From NCBI RefSeq assembly GCF_019904155.1, contig NZ_JAHCMB010000191.1:161738-202515 (forward strand): DNA of 40,778 nucleotides, in the 5' to 3' direction. Below the pieces are notes generated by a model. The model worked only from the letters and a program-made list of their open reading frames with translations. It ran no database searches and had not been told where the DNA came from. The DNA is from Paenibacillus sinensis. GTDB taxonomy: Bacteria > Bacillota > Bacilli > Paenibacillales > Paenibacillaceae. Positions 38,642 through 40,778 of the stretch are shown one piece after another; the stretch's first letter is position 1; each line of letters begins with the position of its first letter. The translations under genes and the position numbers were made by a program.

Positions 38642-38868
38642 ACGATTCCAAACTGTCTAAATCTTTCAGCTTGTTCTTCGACTTCCTCCACATGTTCGGT
38701 CAACGCTTCTATCAATTTTTTGGCATCGTTCATGCCGAAAGTCACCTCCACTTGCGCACCCTGTGCCCCTATTTTCATTCTGAAAATTTCCTCTGATGGG
38801 TTCTTATTGATCCGTTTCGCAGCGTATTCCATTCCATATGTGGTGAAAATATAGTCAATCTCGAACAT
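38638..38868 (-). CDS. Small hypothetical protein (76 aa)
   Basis: AAGGAGAG stands about six bases before the ATG at 38868. The product begins MFEIDYIFTTYGMEYAAKRI and ends in an acidic helix (LIEALTEHVEEVEEQAERF). No family recognised. Confidence 0.6.
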   Translation of the reverse strand: MFEIDYIFTTYGMEYAAKRINKNPSEEIFRMKIGAQGAQVEVTFGMNDAKKLIEALTEHVEEVEEQAERFRQFGIV

Positions 38869-38911
38869 TTCACTCTCTCCTTTGTAATGGTTGATAATGT
38901 CGGCCACCGTC

Positions 38912-39109
38912 TTAAGCAGGGTGTTTCAGCTCTCTTTCCTTCTCAATTGCTAGTTCGCGCGCTTCATATTCTTCTCGTGGCATAATGAACGTTGGCGTGT
39001 ATCCGCGATCCTTCAGGCTGATAATCAGACTGTCATAGTTTGAGGCGCTCCAGCAGAAATGCCGGCCACATGTGGTGTCTACAATGAACTCGATAGGCTC
39101 AGCTGGCAT
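38912..39109 (-). CDS. Small hypothetical protein (65 aa)
   Basis: The third in-frame ATG (39109, MPAEPIEFIVDTTCGRHFCW) is eight bases after GGAGG and is the likely start. The product is beta-rich then helical with a charged end. It overlaps the end of the neighbour by 11 bases. No family recognised. Confidence 0.55.
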   Translation of the reverse strand: MPAEPIEFIVDTTCGRHFCWSASNYDSLIISLKDRGYTPTFIMPREEYEARELAIEKERELKHPA

Positions 39110-39314
39110 CGTCATATCCTCCATCTATGCTGCGTACCAAGGCGCCGAACTTGCTGCTGATAGCTTCCTCGAAGCACGTCTGACAATGCGGCTCCTGATG
39201 CTCGTACACCAGGTACTTAGCTGGTCTGCCGCATCCACATGTGGTTGATACGGGGCGTTTGTAGTGTCTTACCGGTGTTAAGAGACGTTTCATTTCCTCG
39301 CGTGATTTTGCCAT
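39099..39314 (-). CDS. Small zinc-ribbon-like protein (71 aa)
   Basis: AAGGAGGG precedes the ATG at 39314 (MAKSREEMKRLLTPVRHYKR). Cys residues in CGCGRP and CQTC suit a zinc site. Its final residues are acidic. Role unknown, possibly regulatory. Confidence 0.65.
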   Translation of the reverse strand: MAKSREEMKRLLTPVRHYKRPVSTTCGCGRPAKYLVYEHQEPHCQTCFEEAISSKFGALVRSIDGGYDDAS

Positions 39315-39327
39315 TTCCTGTCCCTCC

Positions 39328-39594
39328 TTATGAGACTGTTTTGATTCCTTCGATGTAATCCAGGCGCTTATTTGATATGGTGTCTTGCTGCTTCTCCTGC
39401 ATTTCAATCCACCTGATCAGTTCGGCCTTTCTGGCTCTACGTGACTTCCCAATTGGAAAGTTTCGGATACCTCCGCGTTCTGGAGGTAAATCAAACAGTC
39501 CATATACGGTTTGTCGAGCAATTATCAGATAGTCAGCAATCTGCTGCGCAGTAAGCACTGGCGGAAGCTCTTCGATGGTAAGTTGTTTATTCAT
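39328..39594 (-). CDS. Excisionase-like HTH protein
   Basis: The 88-residue protein carries a helix-turn-helix (PPVLTAQQIADYLIIARQTVY) of the HTH_17/excisionase kind, followed by a basic segment (FPIGKSRRARKAELIRWIEM). Such proteins act as phage excisionases or early regulators. AGGAGG stands six bases before the ATG. No integrase is in the window to pair with it. Confidence 0.75.
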   Translation of the reverse strand: MNKQLTIEELPPVLTAQQIADYLIIARQTVYGLFDLPPERGGIRNFPIGKSRRARKAELIRWIEMQEKQQDTISNKRLDYIEGIKTVS

Positions 39595-39688
39595 GCTGCA
39601 CCTCCTGTAAATATTTTCATTACTTTAATATCATTTGGGTTGTACAATATATTGAATTGATTTTTTAAGTACATACTATGGATTGTGG

Positions 39689-40438
39689 TTATGCAGAAGG
39701 CTTTAGAAACTTATTGAGGAAGTAAACCTGTCCTCTGCCGGTTACTTTAGGTGTGCTGCGGATTCGGCTTCCGCTGTTTCCATTGACGGTGAACTCTTTA
39801 ACTTCGAACAGCTTAAGCTCCATTGCTCTTTGTGTGGGAAGGTTCTTTCGATCGCCGGACTTGCAAAGGTATCCTTCATCACGAAGCCATTGGAACAATC
39901 GGTTCTGGCCGATGTTTACACCATTCTGCTTAAGGAACGTTGCCAGTTGTCCGATCAGGATACTGTCGTCGGATACTGATACAGCTTCAGCGAAGATTAC
40001 TTTGGGCTTGTCCAGTTCGATTTTTGATTCAGCAGCGATACGTGCATCCTGTTCTTTCTTAAGCTGTTCTCCGAGCTTGATGATGAAGTCAGGATTAAGA
40101 ACGGCCTTTTCCAGTGTTTCAGGCGTCATGTATGCGCCGTGCTTGCGGATCGTAGGAATTACTTCGTGTGTTATCCAGCGTTTGAACTGTCTGGATTCAG
40201 GTTTTCTGCTGCCGAGTATCAGAGAGTATAAGCCTGGTTCGTTGACGATATTAGCGTCTCCCTGACGACCTATGTTGAACATAGCCCGTTCATCATCATC
40301 TAATCTGGATATTGCTTGTGTTGGATTTGCAACTTCTAAGACATCACACACATCTTTTGCAACAAACCATGGCTCTCCGTCGATCAATACACTTCTTACT
40401 TCAAAGTCTCCATAAAAGAAATTTTGAAGTTGATTCAT
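39689..40438 (-). CDS. Phage antirepressor (Bro-N + KilAC)
   Basis: The 249-residue protein has an N-terminal Bro-N domain (FEVRSVLIDGEPWFVAKDVC, and RKPESRQFKRWITHEVIPTI) and a C-terminal KilAC/ANT domain (ILIGQLATFLKQNGVNIGQN, then LFQWLRDEGYLC). Antirepressors counter the phage repressor to trigger induction. It is next to the XRE regulator. The 94 bases to 39594 are AT-rich and may hold a promoter, but no clear pair of boxes is seen. Confidence 0.85.
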   Translation of the reverse strand: MNQLQNFFYGDFEVRSVLIDGEPWFVAKDVCDVLEVANPTQAISRLDDDERAMFNIGRQGDANIVNEPGLYSLILGSRKPESRQFKRWITHEVIPTIRKHGAYMTPETLEKAVLNPDFIIKLGEQLKKEQDARIAAESKIELDKPKVIFAEAVSVSDDSILIGQLATFLKQNGVNIGQNRLFQWLRDEGYLCKSGDRKNLPTQRAMELKLFEVKEFTVNGNSGSRIRSTPKVTGRGQVYFLNKFLKPSA

Positions 40439-40451
40439 ACATAATCACTCC

Positions 40452-40679
40452 TTACGCTGATTTATTTTGTTTTTGACGAGTTACTCGTCCGATTTCCGCA
40501 AAAAAAAGAGACATATCGAAGCCAAGTACATCTGCAATACTTTTTGCTGTTGAACCACCAGCATTTGCTGTTCCACGTTCAATATCAGCATAGTAACTAC
40601 GAGATATTCCGCTTAATTCAGCAACTTTAGATTGTGTAAACCCTTTTGCCAGTCGAAGTTGTTTCAACCAGTGTCTCAT
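40452..40679 (-). CDS. XRE-family regulator
   Basis: This 75-residue protein has an XRE helix-turn-helix (LRLAKGFTQSKVAELSGISR, then SYYADIERGTANAGGSTAKS). It follows GGAGG and has two operator palindromes just upstream plus one inside its own coding sequence (40475-40489), so autoregulation is likely. It may be the CI-like repressor or the Cro; the antirepressor next to it supports a lysogeny-related role. Confidence 0.8.
   Translation of the reverse strand: MRHWLKQLRLAKGFTQSKVAELSGISRSYYADIERGTANAGGSTAKSIADVLGFDMSLFFAEIGRVTRQKQNKSA
40475..40489. promoter_or_regulatory. Internal operator-like palindrome
   Basis: GACGAGTTACTCGTC lies within the XRE gene, near its 3' end, and matches the two upstream operators at 13 or more of 15 positions. 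It encodes part of GRVTRQ. It may assist looping or block elongation. Confidence 0.55.
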
Positions 40680-40695
40680 ATAGATCCTCCTTCTC

Positions 40696-40754
40696 GACGA
40701 GTTTATCGTCGTTTTGTATGGATTAAGTATATGACGAGTTATTCGTCATGTCAA
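40696..40754 (-). promoter_or_regulatory. XRE gene promoter with two operators
   Basis: On the minus strand TTGACA (40754-40749) and TATACT (40731-40726) are exactly 17 bases apart. The palindrome GACGAGTTATTCGTC (40733-40747) fills the spacer. A second, GACGAGTTTATCGTC (40696-40710), lies between the -10 box and the start codon. A half-site may exist at the very end of the window (TCTCGTC). A bound regulator would shut the promoter off. Confidence 0.8.
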
Positions 40755-40778
40755 TACAAAAATTACGCTTATCTCGTC

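Noticed and set aside
1..40778. Integrase or attachment site
   Set aside because: No tyrosine or serine recombinase signature was found on either strand, and no tRNA 3'-end duplication at the window edges.

Overview
The window looks like most or all of a tailed-phage or prophage genome of podovirus type from a Gram-positive host, probably Paenibacillus or a close relative. The short-tail assignment rests on a portal/scaffold/capsid block followed directly by adaptor, nozzle, needle-like fibre and large ejection proteins, with no tape measure or major tail protein. The host guess rests on strong GGAGG ribosome binding sites, an LL-H-type holin, an Amidase_3 endolysin, copper-amine-oxidase-like stalk domains, YopX and ArpU proteins, and a Bacillales-type zinc-finger protein. 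Almost every gene is on the minus strand; only two small genes (8754-8927 and 36198-36404) run on the plus strand. No integrase is visible, so integration cannot be shown, although the repressor-like, antirepressor and excisionase-like genes suggest a temperate ancestry.

Read in the direction of transcription (right to left): 40.8-39.3 kb holds an XRE regulator with 15-bp palindromic operators inside its own promoter, a Bro-N/KilAC-type antirepressor and an excisionase-like HTH protein. 39.3-36.4 kb carries small proteins, an ERF recombinase and an HNH-type protein. 36.4-34.1 kb is the replication block: divergent repressor with operator and promoter, a ribbon-helix-helix-like protein, a DnaD-like initiator containing 11-bp iterons next to an AT-rich stretch, and a DnaC-like loader. 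34.1-26.5 kb is accessory: hexapeptide-repeat protein, three DNA methyltransferase loci (one decayed and overprinted by another reading frame), two YopX proteins, zinc-binding and membrane miniproteins and a DUF1064 nuclease-like protein. 26.4-23.6 kb holds a coiled-coil protein, an ArpU-like late regulator, a set of 11-bp tandem repeats and a terminator-bounded tRNA-like RNA.

From 23.5 kb leftward come the late genes: TerS, TerL, portal, several small proteins, scaffold, decoration, major capsid, tailspike, XkdW/XkdX-like proteins, adaptor, nozzle/stabilisation protein and a fibre with a His-x-His tip. A moron-like unit with its own promoter (9840-8754) follows. Next are two ejection-type proteins; the first ends at a slippery G-run with a downstream hairpin that would fuse it by -1 frameshift to a lysozyme domain with no usable start of its own. 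The block ends with amidase, holin and a terminator.

The points most worth a second look are the frameshift-fused virion lysozyme, the C5-methyltransferase/MGFPxGWT overprinting, the tRNA-like RNA with its iterons, and the autonomous moron unit. Many genes under 60 codons were found by reading the gaps between longer genes; they tile with ATGA-type overlaps and good ribosome binding sites.
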